Assembly (NCBI GenBank): GCA_045576335.1
Contig: JAZNGH010000047.1
Coordinates: 69,200 to 133,199 of the forward strand
Direction: 5' to 3'
Source: Scatosoma sp045576335
Lineage (GTDB): Bacteria > Bacillota > Clostridia > Christensenellales > Borkfalkiaceae
Length of the DNA stretch: 64,000 nt
The translations under genes and the position numbers were made by a program. The notes beneath the pieces are model-generated. The model saw nothing but the letters and a program-made list of their open reading frames with translations. It was not told the DNA's origin and made no database searches. Of this stretch, positions 34,447-42,741 are shown one piece after another (position 1 is the stretch's first letter; each line of letters opens with the position of its first letter).

Positions 34447-35642
34447 AATAACGCCTCCGAGGAAGAAACGAGCAAAAGTATCGACAAAAAATATAAGAAC
34501 GCCGTAAAAAGGATCGCCGCCGTGCAATAATGCAGATTTTCCGCCGTTTCCCCTAAAAAATCGGAAATACGGCTATCCCCGAACGGTTGCGTAATCGCCG
34601 CCGTGAAGCGTAGAAACAGGTTTACGGCAATCAGGAGCAGCAACGGCTCGAAGAGTACGGAAATCATCAAAAAAATACTCATACTCCCCAGAGAATTTTT
34701 AATTAACACGCTTCCCGCCACCGCAAGGTCGAAGCCGCCCGATAAAAAGCCGCCAACAATGGGAATACCGTTGCCTATCGCGTATTTTGCCGCTCTACGC
34801 ACCACGCCGTCGTAGGTCGCGGCGGTAATACCCTGCAAGGTAAAAAACAAACCGAATACGGATATACAAACGCCTATAATCCATTTGTTTATACTCTTGA
34901 AAAAAGCTGTAAATTTATTGATTTTAAGCTCTTTGGTCAAATTACTTGCCATGGAAAAAGCGATAATGGTGACGGTGAGCGGAAACACGATTTCCGAAAG
35001 GACGGAAACGATTGTCGTGGAAAAAAACGCAACCGCGGGGCGGCAAACGGAAACGGTCAACGTGCCGCCGCTTGCCGCCATTAAGGTAAGCATCAGCGGA
35101 TAGACGATTTGCATTTGCCGTTGCATAGCGGAAACGCTTTCCGTCGTCATGCGGAATACTTCCGTCAAAACGCCTATCAAGGGTATCAACGCCGCGGCAT
35201 AGGTCACCATAAATATCATATCGGCAGAGGTTTGTGCGTTCGTTCCACTCTTTATCGTAGACAACAATCCCGATAACAAGGTCACGGCGGCAATGCAAGC
35301 AAACGCTGGCAAAAGATCTCCAACGCGTGCGAATAATACCGTTAATAGTTCCTCCCCGAAATCCTCGTAATCAAAGCTTTCGCCTTTTATGTAGTTAATG
35401 AGGCGCTCGCCTACGCTTTCACCCGAAAAGCTGCCGATTTCGTCGACGTATTCCTGCAACGCTTGCAAGTCTAGCTCGTCAATCATTCCGTAAACGGTTT
35501 CATTGAGCTTTTCCTCTGCTTGCAACTCCTCCGCTCGCACGGATATCGTCGGCAAACAGCCGAAAAACACCGTGCATAAATGAATAAGAAAAACAATCGC
35601 TACAATGTATATTTTTTTATCTTTGACGCGTAAAATTTTCAT
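34443..35642 (-). CDS. spoIIIAE: Stage III sporulation protein AE
   Basis: Large polytopic membrane protein of the SpoIIIA complex. The 399-residue protein has a signal-like N terminus, an acidic extracytoplasmic segment (about 40-90) and roughly eight transmembrane helices. The GNGIPIVGGFLSGGFDLAVAG stretch near residue 288 is conserved in the family. It begins 2 bp after spoIIIAD. Confidence 0.94.
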   Translation of the reverse strand: MKILRVKDKKIYIVAIVFLIHLCTVFFGCLPTISVRAEELQAEEKLNETVYGMIDELDLQALQEYVDEIGSFSGESVGERLINYIKGESFDYEDFGEELLTVLFARVGDLLPAFACIAAVTLLSGLLSTIKSGTNAQTSADMIFMVTYAAALIPLIGVLTEVFRMTTESVSAMQRQMQIVYPLMLTLMAASGGTLTVSVCRPAVAFFSTTIVSVLSEIVFPLTVTIIAFSMASNLTKELKINKFTAFFKSINKWIIGVCISVFGLFFTLQGITAATYDGVVRRAAKYAIGNGIPIVGGFLSGGFDLAVAGSVLIKNSLGSMSIFLMISVLFEPLLLLIAVNLFLRFTAAITQPFGDSRISDFLGETAENLHYCTAAILFTAFLYFLSILLLVSSSEALL

Positions 35643-35644
35643 TT

Positions 35645-36037
35645 TTAAACCAACTGTATAAATTCGCCTACGAGCTGCAATAAACCTTGAAAAATAGGCA
35701 AAGCAAGTATGACGATTGTGATTTTTCCACCCAAAACGACTTTATCGGCTACGGCTTGCGAACCGAAATCGTTAAGAATACCCGCTCCGAATTCGGTCAA
35801 ATACCCAACGCCAACGATTTTCAAAAGTATCTTCAAAAGCCCGTTTTCAACGCCCGTCGCTTGCGCGATAGACGAGAAAACGCCCAGCACGCCTTGTAGA
35901 GAATCGACGATAAACAAAAGGATTACGATAATGCCCGTAACCGTTACAGCAAAAGACAATTCGGGCTTGGTCGCTTTCAATAAAATTGCGGAAATCGCCG
36001 TCACGAAAGCTACGCCTATAATTTTCATAATATCCAT
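35645..36037 (-). CDS. spoIIIAD: Stage III sporulation protein AD
   Basis: Small polytopic membrane protein (130 residues, three to four helices) of the SpoIIIA channel. ATG 36037 has AGGGGA upstream. A longer frame to 36094 overlaps spoIIIAC and is unlikely. The family signature TEFGAGILNDFGSQAVADKV is present. Confidence 0.92.
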   Translation of the reverse strand: MDIMKIIGVAFVTAISAILLKATKPELSFAVTVTGIIVILLFIVDSLQGVLGVFSSIAQATGVENGLLKILLKIVGVGYLTEFGAGILNDFGSQAVADKVVLGGKITIVILALPIFQGLLQLVGEFIQLV

Positions 36038-36047
36038 TCGTATTCCC

Positions 36048-36245
36048 CTACAACAGCCCGAAAATATTTTTAATATCTTCGAAGAGGTCGCCAATCATAC
36101 CGACGACCACCGCCAAGACGATTACGAGCCCCACGATACTTACCAAAGTCGCAATATCGTCCCTATCCGATTTTTTAAGAATTTGGCATATAACGGTTAT
36201 AATAATCCCGATTGCCGCAATTCTGAAAAGTATGGTAATATCCAT
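36048..36245 (-). CDS. spoIIIAC: Stage III sporulation protein AC
   Basis: A 65-residue membrane protein with two transmembrane helices, typical of SpoIIIAC in length and sequence (MDITILFRIAAIGI start). It lies between spoIIIAB and spoIIIAD. Confidence 0.92.
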   Translation of the reverse strand: MDITILFRIAAIGIIITVICQILKKSDRDDIATLVSIVGLVIVLAVVVGMIGDLFEDIKNIFGLL

Positions 36246-36271
36246 TGTTTACATCCTCGTGTCCGTACGTT

Positions 36272-36766
36272 TCATAGCAATAAAATCAAAATCAAAAGTC
36301 CGCATAAAAATCCAAGTTTTACGAATAGATCTCCATATTTTTTACTTTCCTGTATCGCGCCCGTTTGTAAAGCGGTTAGGCTGTTTTTTATTGAGGAAAA
36401 ATAATTTTTTTGCGAAGCACTATCCCCTTTTCCCAACATATTGAAATAATCGCCCACAACGCTTTTTTCTTCTTTTCTCAAAAAATCAAACTCCGCGCTT
36501 TCAAAGAGCTCTTCCACCATCGGCTTTTGAGCCTCAATGCTTTCACTATATATCCACAGCAATTTTTCAAACTCGCCTTTATAAGCGTATTTGGAAAAAA
36601 ACTCCTTTAACGGTCGGCGATAGTAAGCGATTTCATTCAAAAAACGTTCGTTAAAATCATACAACTGGTTAAAAAATTCCTTTCTTTTTCGGTATTTTTT
36701 AGCTAAAAGATACCCGCAAAAGGTTGTAAACGCTATCATTGCAATACCAAGTAATACTTTCGCCAT
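36272..36766 (-). CDS. spoIIIAB: Stage III sporulation protein AB
   Basis: A 164-residue protein with membrane segments near both ends and a helical middle, matching SpoIIIAB, which resembles GspF-type secretion platform proteins. It starts immediately after the spoIIIAA stop with no gap, so translation is coupled. Confidence 0.9.
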   Translation of the reverse strand: MAKVLLGIAMIAFTTFCGYLLAKKYRKRKEFFNQLYDFNERFLNEIAYYRRPLKEFFSKYAYKGEFEKLLWIYSESIEAQKPMVEELFESAEFDFLRKEEKSVVGDYFNMLGKGDSASQKNYFSSIKNSLTALQTGAIQESKKYGDLFVKLGFLCGLLILILLL

Positions 36767-37621
36767 TTACACAATTCTCCGTCCTTCTTCGTCGTAAATC
36801 TCGCTGATTTTACCGATTTGTCTATCGTCAAGCATTACGTATCGTTCAAATAACCCGAAAAACGGCGGTTTTATATGAGAAAAGGAAGAAAAATGCGCGG
36901 AAGCAAGCACCTTTACGCCTGCATAAGCCGCTTTTTCCACGGCGGCACAATCGGTATCGGAAAGTTCGTCGGTAATGATAATATCAGGGCGCATTGCCCG
37001 TATCCCCGCTTCAAAGGCGGTGCGCTTATCCGCATATTTTAAGATATCGCAACCGTTTTGTTTTTCACTACACCCGATTTCTCCGCGTTCGTCGCAAATC
37101 AAGACGTTTTTCCTCGATTTCAGGCTAATAATCCGCCCCAAATCGCGCAATATCGTCGTCTTTCCCAACCCCGGTGGAGAAGCAATCAACAGATTGCGTA
37201 CTCTGTCACACATACAACGTCTAAAAATTTCCTCACCGCAACCAAGAATTTCGTGCGGTACGCGAATACAAAGAGAAGTAAAATTTCTTATCGTCAAAGG
37301 TTGTCCTCTATCAAAGACGTATTCTCCCGCAAGTCCGATACGTTCGCCGTTTACCGCGGTTATAAACCCCCTTTTTATTTGCTCTTCCACCGAATACACC
37401 GAATAATTACCCGCACGGAACACGCAATCGCCTATCTCGCCACTATCACAGCAGATTGCCTGCTCGGTGTGCTCGGTAACACCGTACGCGCCGAGATAGA
37501 TATACTCCCCTAAATAATTGATTATAGTAGGAAAATCCGCGCGAAGCCGAAGCTCGTAAACATTATTCATATTGACGTTTTGCAAAGCGTCTTTTATTCT
37601 TTCAGGTAAAAATTCAAGCAT
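36767..37621 (-). CDS. spoIIIAA: Stage III sporulation protein AA (secretion-type ATPase)
   Basis: Cytoplasmic ATPase that powers or assembles the SpoIIIA-SpoIIQ apparatus; related to GspE/VirB11 ATPases. The 284-residue protein has Walker A SPPGLGKTT, an acidic Walker B region MRPDIIITDELSD and a sensor SAHFSS. The ATG at 37621 has no ribosome-binding site, and promoter elements end about seven bases upstream, so the mRNA is predicted to be leaderless. In B. subtilis this operon is sigma-E controlled. Confidence 0.94.
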   Translation of the reverse strand: MLEFLPERIKDALQNVNMNNVYELRLRADFPTIINYLGEYIYLGAYGVTEHTEQAICCDSGEIGDCVFRAGNYSVYSVEEQIKRGFITAVNGERIGLAGEYVFDRGQPLTIRNFTSLCIRVPHEILGCGEEIFRRCMCDRVRNLLIASPPGLGKTTILRDLGRIISLKSRKNVLICDERGEIGCSEKQNGCDILKYADKRTAFEAGIRAMRPDIIITDELSDTDCAAVEKAAYAGVKVLASAHFSSFSHIKPPFFGLFERYVMLDDRQIGKISEIYDEEGRRIV

Positions 37622-37628
37622 TTGTTAT

Positions 37629-37655
37629 ACTATATGCGACGGGTTGTCCATATAG
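37629..37655 (-). promoter_or_regulatory. Candidate sigma-E promoter of the spoIIIA operon
   Basis: On the minus strand an ATAT core (37650-37653) lies 13 bp before CATATAGT (37629-37636), resembling the sigma-E elements ATA and CATACAAT. The distance to the ATG leaves essentially no 5' UTR. An overlapping sigma-A-like -10 (TATAGT) is also possible. Confidence 0.5.
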
Positions 37656-37662
37656 AACAAAA

Positions 37663-37694
37663 AAAAGCCTTTCCACAAGGGAAAGACTTTTTCA
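37663..37694 (-). terminator. Rho-independent terminator after htpG
   Basis: On the minus strand AAAGTCTTTCC pairs with GGAAAGGCTTT around CTTGT, followed by a long T-run. It lies between the htpG stop and the spoIIIA promoter. Confidence 0.85.
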
Positions 37695-37708
37695 TTTCAA
37701 ATGTAAGT

Positions 37709-39538
37709 TTATCTACTGTAATTAAATAACAATTGCGCGCTCTTTTCTACAAAATCGGAAAGCTCTTCGGGCGCAAGCTTTTTATAGGAAAGCATAGCCA
37801 AATAATAGATTTGATTGACGATTATCGCTTGTTTTTCGGCGGGTTGCGTTAAAAGGGAAGATATAACGGGGTTCGTCAAATTGAGAACGAGCGTTGCATT
37901 CTTCATTGGATCAGTGTCCGCCATACCGTAAAAACCGTTCATTTCCGACATTCTACGCATAAATTCGTCTACGTTTACGATAGCAGGCAGCTTACCACTC
38001 TTAAAATTCTCCGCTCGAACGGCAATATCCTTATTTATCAAGTGCGACTTAAAGGCTTCAATCAATTCCTTGTGCGTGTCCTCGTCAACCGTTTCCCCGC
38101 TCTTCAACGCACCGTCGATATCCGCGTCAATACGCACAAAACGGCATTTTTTCGGGTTTTTATACTCGATATAACTGATAAAATGCGAATCGATATAGGT
38201 GTCGCAAACGATAGCGTCTAATCCCACGTCCTTAAACATTGCAATATATTGCGCCTGTTGCGCTTCATCGGAAACGTAATAGATGGCTTTGGGGCTGACA
38301 CCGTTTTTGGCGTCCTCGTCGCTGATTTCTTCCCCAAGAAGCGCGGAGATAGGCTGGTATTCCCCTTTCAAATTCTTGAAAATGAGAATATTTTGCACCT
38401 TTTCGTAAAACTCGTTTTCTTTGATACAACCGAATTTAATAAAGGTTGCAATATCCATCCAGCAATTTTCAAAGCGTTCACGGTCGGTATTGAACAACGA
38501 AGTCAGTTTATCTGCCACTTTTTTGGTGATATGCTTGGAAATTTTTTGGACCTGCTTATCGTTTTGCAAGAAGCTTCTCGATACGTTGAGCGGGATATCG
38601 GGACAATCGATAACGCCGTTCAAAAGCATTAAGAATTCGGGAATAACCTCTTTTATATTATCTGCAATAAAGACTTGGTTGCAGTAAAGCTTAACTTGTC
38701 CTTTTTCAAGCTGCACTTGCTGTTTTTTGATTTGCGGGAAATATAAGATGCCTTTAAGACGGAAAGGGTATTCCATATTCAAATGGATCCAGAACAAAGG
38801 CTCGTTAAAATCCATGAAGGTATCGCGATAAAAGTTTTTATATTCCTCGTCCGTGCATTCCTTGGGGTCTTTGAGATACAAAGGCGTGGTATTATTGATT
38901 GCCTTGTCGCTCTCGTCGCCTTTGGGATTGAGATAGATTTCAAAGGGCATAAACGAGCAATATTTACGCAAAAGCTCGCGTACGGTAAATTCTTTTAAGA
39001 AATCCTCTTCCCCTTCGGCAATGTGCATAACGATTTTCGTGCCGCGGCTCGCCTTATCCGTTTCCGCAATCGTATACGTAGAATTCCCGTCCGATTCCCA
39101 TCTTACGGCAGGCTCGTCCTTATAGCTTTTCGTGTAAATTTCCACGCGTTCGGACACCATATACGCCGAATAGAAGCCCAAACCGAAATGCCCGATAATA
39201 CCGTCGCCCGAAGCCTTTTCGTATTTTTGGAGGAAATCCTCCGCGCCCGAAAACGCAATCTGTGTGATGTACTTTTCCACTTCTTCCGCGGTCATACCGA
39301 TACCGTTATCTTCAACCGTCAACGTTTTCTCTTTTTCGTCTACGGTTACGGTGATTTTATACGAAGCTTCGTCTTTGGTCGCTTCGCCCATATCCACAAG
39401 CTTTTTATGCTTGGTGATCGCGTCGATACCGTTGGCTACGATTTCACGAAGAAAAATGTCTTTATCGGAATACAGCCATTTCTTTATGATGGGCATCATA
39501 TTTTCGCTTGAAATTTTAATCTTACCTTGTTTTTCCAT
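37709..39538 (-). CDS. htpG: Molecular chaperone HtpG (Hsp90)
   Basis: ATP-dependent chaperone, active as a dimer in the cytoplasm. The 609-residue protein has the GHKL ATPase domain with DNGIGMTAEEV and GHFGLGFYSAYMV, a middle domain with the catalytic Arg region (NVSRSFLQND), and a C-terminal dimerisation domain. It is monocistronic between two terminators. No CIRCE or CtsR box could be identified upstream. Confidence 0.95.
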   Translation of the reverse strand: MEKQGKIKISSENMMPIIKKWLYSDKDIFLREIVANGIDAITKHKKLVDMGEATKDEASYKITVTVDEKEKTLTVEDNGIGMTAEEVEKYITQIAFSGAEDFLQKYEKASGDGIIGHFGLGFYSAYMVSERVEIYTKSYKDEPAVRWESDGNSTYTIAETDKASRGTKIVMHIAEGEEDFLKEFTVRELLRKYCSFMPFEIYLNPKGDESDKAINNTTPLYLKDPKECTDEEYKNFYRDTFMDFNEPLFWIHLNMEYPFRLKGILYFPQIKKQQVQLEKGQVKLYCNQVFIADNIKEVIPEFLMLLNGVIDCPDIPLNVSRSFLQNDKQVQKISKHITKKVADKLTSLFNTDRERFENCWMDIATFIKFGCIKENEFYEKVQNILIFKNLKGEYQPISALLGEEISDEDAKNGVSPKAIYYVSDEAQQAQYIAMFKDVGLDAIVCDTYIDSHFISYIEYKNPKKCRFVRIDADIDGALKSGETVDEDTHKELIEAFKSHLINKDIAVRAENFKSGKLPAIVNVDEFMRRMSEMNGFYGMADTDPMKNATLVLNLTNPVISSLLTQPAEKQAIIVNQIYYLAMLSYKKLAPEELSDFVEKSAQLLFNYSR

Positions 39539-39587
39539 AATATTTTCTCCTTGCTTTTCGCAATTTTTTCAACAGTTATTTATAAAC

Positions 39588-39626
39588 AAAAAAATCTGCT
39601 TTTAATCGAATAAAAGCAGATTTTCT
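39588..39626 (-). terminator. Rho-independent terminator after the S1-domain gene
   Basis: AAAATCTGCTTTTA and TAAAAGCAGATTTT form a perfect stem around a 6-base loop, followed on the minus strand by TTTTTT. Confidence 0.88.
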
Positions 39627-39657
39627 ATTTTTATTAAAATTCAAATCGATAAAACAA

Positions 39658-40920
39658 TCAGGAGTTCTTATTAAGAAGGTCGGCAATCGAAATACCAGCG
39701 TCCAAATCGCCCTCGCTCCATTCCGTAACTTCGTCAACGGGCTTTGCAGCTCTGGGTTTTCTTGCTTTTTCTTTCACTTCGCCGTCTTCCGCTTTCTTTG
39801 CCTTTCTTTCTACGTTTTCGGGCTTGGGTTCAAGCGCTTTGATAGAAAGCGTCATTTTTCTTTCCGTGCAATCCAGCTTCAAAATCTTCGCGTCGATTTC
39901 TTGACCGATAGCAAGCACCGTCGTGGGATTTTCAAGGAATTCGTGGGAAATCTGAGAAACGTGCACCAAACCGTCAATTCCTTTTTCCACTTCAACGAAC
40001 GCACCGAAAGGAACGATTCTTACAACCTTACCGTGGATAACGTCGCCTTCTGCATACTTTTCAGCTGCAAGGTCCCAAGGTTGGGGTTGAAGCTGTTTAT
40101 AACCGATAGAAACTTTTTTCGCTTCCTCGTCGATTTTAAGCACCTTAAATTCGTATTTCTTGCCGATTTCAAGCACGTCGGTAACCGCCTTTACGCCCGA
40201 CCAAGAAAGGTCGGAAATGTGGGCAAGGCAATCAAAACCGTTTACGGATACGAAAGCACCGAAAGAGGTCGCGCGTTCTACTTTACCCTCTACCACATCG
40301 TCCACGTGAATAGACGCGAAGAACTCTGCTTCCTTCGCCGCTCTTGCAGCTTCCTTTGCCGCCTTTTCTTCTTCAATAATCACGCGTTGAGAAGCGATAA
40401 TTTCCTTTCTTCTCTCCGTTTTGATCTCCAAAAGACGAAGGCGCAATTTCTTGCCTACGTATTTATCAAGCTCTTTCACGTAACCCGCGCGAATTTCGCG
40501 AGCAGGTACGAATACCGTGTAAGAACCGAGCTGTGCCGTCAAGCCGCCCTTATTGAAGCCCGTGCATTCAACCTCGAAATCTTTACCGGACGAAATTTCC
40601 GCCAGCATTGCTTCTTCTTCTTTCACTTTCTTAATCTGCTTTTGCGAAAGAACAACGCGAGGCGTAACCGCTACGACCATCAATTCGATTTCTTCACCGA
40701 CTTTACCCGCGAAGTCGTCTTTGTTATAAACTTCGCAATCGACTTCTTCTTTATCCAGCAGCACTTCTTTCTTGGTGTTCGGGAGCAGCACCTCAACACC
40801 CTTGTCGTCTGCCGACGAAATCGTAGCCGTAATCAACTGTCCTTTTCTGAACCGCTGTTGATTGTCCATGTTTGCAACAACTTCTTCCATCGTTGCTTTT
40901 GCTTCTGTTTCCATTTCCAT
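39658..40920 (-). CDS. rpsA: S1 RNA-binding domain protein (RpsA-like)
   Basis: Ribosomal protein S1 homologue expected to help mRNA binding or stability. The 420-residue protein has four S1 repeats (roughly 25-95, 105-175, 205-275, 290-360); the last two carry the classic SFGAFVSV and PFGAFVEV motifs. A basic Lys/Glu-rich linker and tail follow. This is shorter than the six-repeat S1 of Proteobacteria and typical of Firmicutes. AGGAGG lies 11 bases before the ATG, and a GTCGGG/CCCGAC hairpin lies just upstream of that. Confidence 0.9.
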   Translation of the reverse strand: MEMETEAKATMEEVVANMDNQQRFRKGQLITATISSADDKGVEVLLPNTKKEVLLDKEEVDCEVYNKDDFAGKVGEEIELMVVAVTPRVVLSQKQIKKVKEEEAMLAEISSGKDFEVECTGFNKGGLTAQLGSYTVFVPAREIRAGYVKELDKYVGKKLRLRLLEIKTERRKEIIASQRVIIEEEKAAKEAARAAKEAEFFASIHVDDVVEGKVERATSFGAFVSVNGFDCLAHISDLSWSGVKAVTDVLEIGKKYEFKVLKIDEEAKKVSIGYKQLQPQPWDLAAEKYAEGDVIHGKVVRIVPFGAFVEVEKGIDGLVHVSQISHEFLENPTTVLAIGQEIDAKILKLDCTERKMTLSIKALEPKPENVERKAKKAEDGEVKEKARKPRAAKPVDEVTEWSEGDLDAGISIADLLNKNS

Positions 40921-40945
40921 CTTTAATAGAACCTCCTGAGTTTGC

Positions 40946-40961
40946 GTCGGGTTTTCCCGAC
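40946..40961 (-). promoter_or_regulatory. Hairpin at the ribosome-binding site of the S1 gene
   Basis: On the minus strand GTCGGG-AAAA-CCCGAC forms a 6-bp GC-rich stem with a tetraloop, ending about eight bases before the AGGAGG. It sits at the end of a roughly 150-nt leader and could be a target for autoregulation. Confidence 0.5.
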
Positions 40962-41075
40962 AATCCTACCTTTTCAAATCTTTTGATTGTTTTATTTGTC
41001 CGAAAAAACTTAACCTATAAACGCTTATCGCTGCAAGTAAGCAAATTTATCTGTTAAATTTTGCCGTCCTATATT

Positions 41076-41104
41076 AGTATACCAAATTGTTTTGAAAACA
41101 GCAA
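41076..41104 (-). promoter_or_regulatory. Sigma-A promoter of the S1-domain gene
   Basis: On the minus strand TTGCTG (41099-41104), a 17-bp spacer and TATACT (41076-41081). It predicts a leader of about 150 nt before the S1 gene. Confidence 0.6.
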
Positions 41105-41178
41105 CTGTTTTTTCACGATTATTGTTAAGATTTTTTTTGTTTTTTGCAATTTTTTATAAAAAAACGCGCTTATTCGCC

Positions 41179-42012
41179 TTATTTTGTTTTGTTTATCATT
41201 TGTAAAACGGTTTGCGTTTGTGAATCGGGCGTGCTCGCCCCCGTAACGATACCCACTTTCTCGCAACCGATAATATCTTCATAGCGAAGCTCCTCTGCCC
41301 TCGACAAGCGGTAAACTCTATTACATTCTTTTGCACAAATCTCGTAAAGCTTGTTGGTGTTACTGCTATTCATACCGCCGATTACCAATACGGCGTCGCA
41401 TTGCCTTGCAAGCTCCCTCGCTTCGCTTTGCCGTTTTGCCGTCGTATAACAAATCGTTTCAAATACGACGTCTTTATCCCCTCGAAGCTTTTTTAACTCT
41501 TGAACGATTTGCTCGTATTTATCCTTTGCATACGTCGTTTGTGCAACGATACAACAAGCGTTATCGGGCAGCACCGAAAAATCGTCCGTTTCCGAAGAAA
41601 ATATATACGCCGAATCGTTACAGCAGCCGTTCAACCCAACAACCTCGGGATGCGTTTTTTCGCCAACGATTACAATCGTTTTCCCCTGCTCGTATTGTTC
41701 GGTGATGATTTTTTGCGTACGGCGCACGAATTCACAGGTACAATCCAAGATTTTGATATTGCGTTGGGCGCATTGTTCGTACACCTTCTTCCCCACGCCG
41801 TGCGAACGGATAATCAAGGTCGCGTTTTTAGGCACTTCCTCTAAACGCTCCACCATAATAATCCCGCGGCCCGTAATTTGTTTGACGACCTCGGGATTAT
41901 GGATAATCTCCCCGAAAATATACGTATTTTCAGGGGAAACGGCAAGAGCCGTATCTACGGCGTTTCGTACTCCGCGACAAAAACCGCCGTTTTTCGCTAC
42001 GACGATTTCCAT
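41179..42012 (-). CDS. ispH: 4-hydroxy-3-methylbut-2-enyl diphosphate reductase
   Basis: Iron-sulfur enzyme that makes IPP and DMAPP at the end of the MEP pathway, working with dxs and ispA in this window. The 277-residue protein has the three cluster cysteines: in NGGFCRGV (Cys12), ILDCTC and the TICYTTAKRQ region. In many Clostridia IspH is fused to S1 (ispH-rpsA). Here the two are separate neighbours with an intergenic promoter. It starts right before the plsC stop. Confidence 0.95.
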   Translation of the reverse strand: MEIVVAKNGGFCRGVRNAVDTALAVSPENTYIFGEIIHNPEVVKQITGRGIIMVERLEEVPKNATLIIRSHGVGKKVYEQCAQRNIKILDCTCEFVRRTQKIITEQYEQGKTIVIVGEKTHPEVVGLNGCCNDSAYIFSSETDDFSVLPDNACCIVAQTTYAKDKYEQIVQELKKLRGDKDVVFETICYTTAKRQSEARELARQCDAVLVIGGMNSSNTNKLYEICAKECNRVYRLSRAEELRYEDIIGCEKVGIVTGASTPDSQTQTVLQMINKTK

Positions 42013-42729
42013 TTAAGCGTTCTTTCCTTTCTTCTTTTTGGATTGTAAATATTCCGTATGCTTTTCGCGCATTTCCAACATAATATTACGGATTTTATCA
42101 TCTGCTTCCGCGTATTCCGCGTCCGTTAATTTACGGTCGTAATATTCGGTAAGCTCGATGGGATCGCCAATCAAAATATGCGCCATACGGAAATAACGGG
42201 GTCTTTTATACAGCACGACGGGCACAATGGGCGTTTTCGTCTTGATTGCCATAACCGCCGCTCCGTGTTTGAAGGGCAACATATCCGCTTCCGTTTTATT
42301 TCGCGTTCCTTCGGGAAAAACGGCGATTTTTTGTCCGTTTTTTAAGCATTTGAAAGAGTCAAGCAACGCGCGGATATCGTTTCCGTCGCGATTGACGGAA
42401 ATTATCTTGACTTTACTCGCCAGCCAGCCCAAAACGGGCGTTTCGCTAACCTCACGCTTGGCAATGAAATGTACCCCCTCCCAAGTCGTTGCCGCAATAT
42501 ATATGACGTCGAGCATTCCGTAATGATTGCTTACATAAACGCACGCTCCGTCCTTTACCTTTTTGTTTCCGTAATAGCGAAAGGGCTTGACGAGAAAATA
42601 AAAAGGAATAACAAGTATCCGCAAGAAATTCATAAAATGCATGATATGCTTGCCTTTTTTATTTGCTTTAACAAGTAAATTGTTCGCTTTGGGCGTTTTT
42701 TTGCCTTCTTTCTGCTCTTGTTCTTTCAT
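42013..42729 (-). CDS. plsC: 1-acyl-sn-glycerol-3-phosphate acyltransferase
   Basis: Transfers an acyl chain to lysophosphatidate in phospholipid synthesis. The 238-residue protein has the acyltransferase motif NHYGMLD (HxxxxD) and the glycerophosphate motif FPEGTRNK, plus a basic N terminus and a membrane-associated helix. The C-terminal tail is Lys-rich. GAGAGGAA precedes the ATG. The cmk-plsC-ispH-rpsA order is conserved in Clostridia. Confidence 0.93.
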   Translation of the reverse strand: MKEQEQKEGKKTPKANNLLVKANKKGKHIMHFMNFLRILVIPFYFLVKPFRYYGNKKVKDGACVYVSNHYGMLDVIYIAATTWEGVHFIAKREVSETPVLGWLASKVKIISVNRDGNDIRALLDSFKCLKNGQKIAVFPEGTRNKTEADMLPFKHGAAVMAIKTKTPIVPVVLYKRPRYFRMAHILIGDPIELTEYYDRKLTDAEYAEADDKIRNIMLEMREKHTEYLQSKKKKGKNA

Positions 42730-42741
42730 TCGTCTTTCCTC

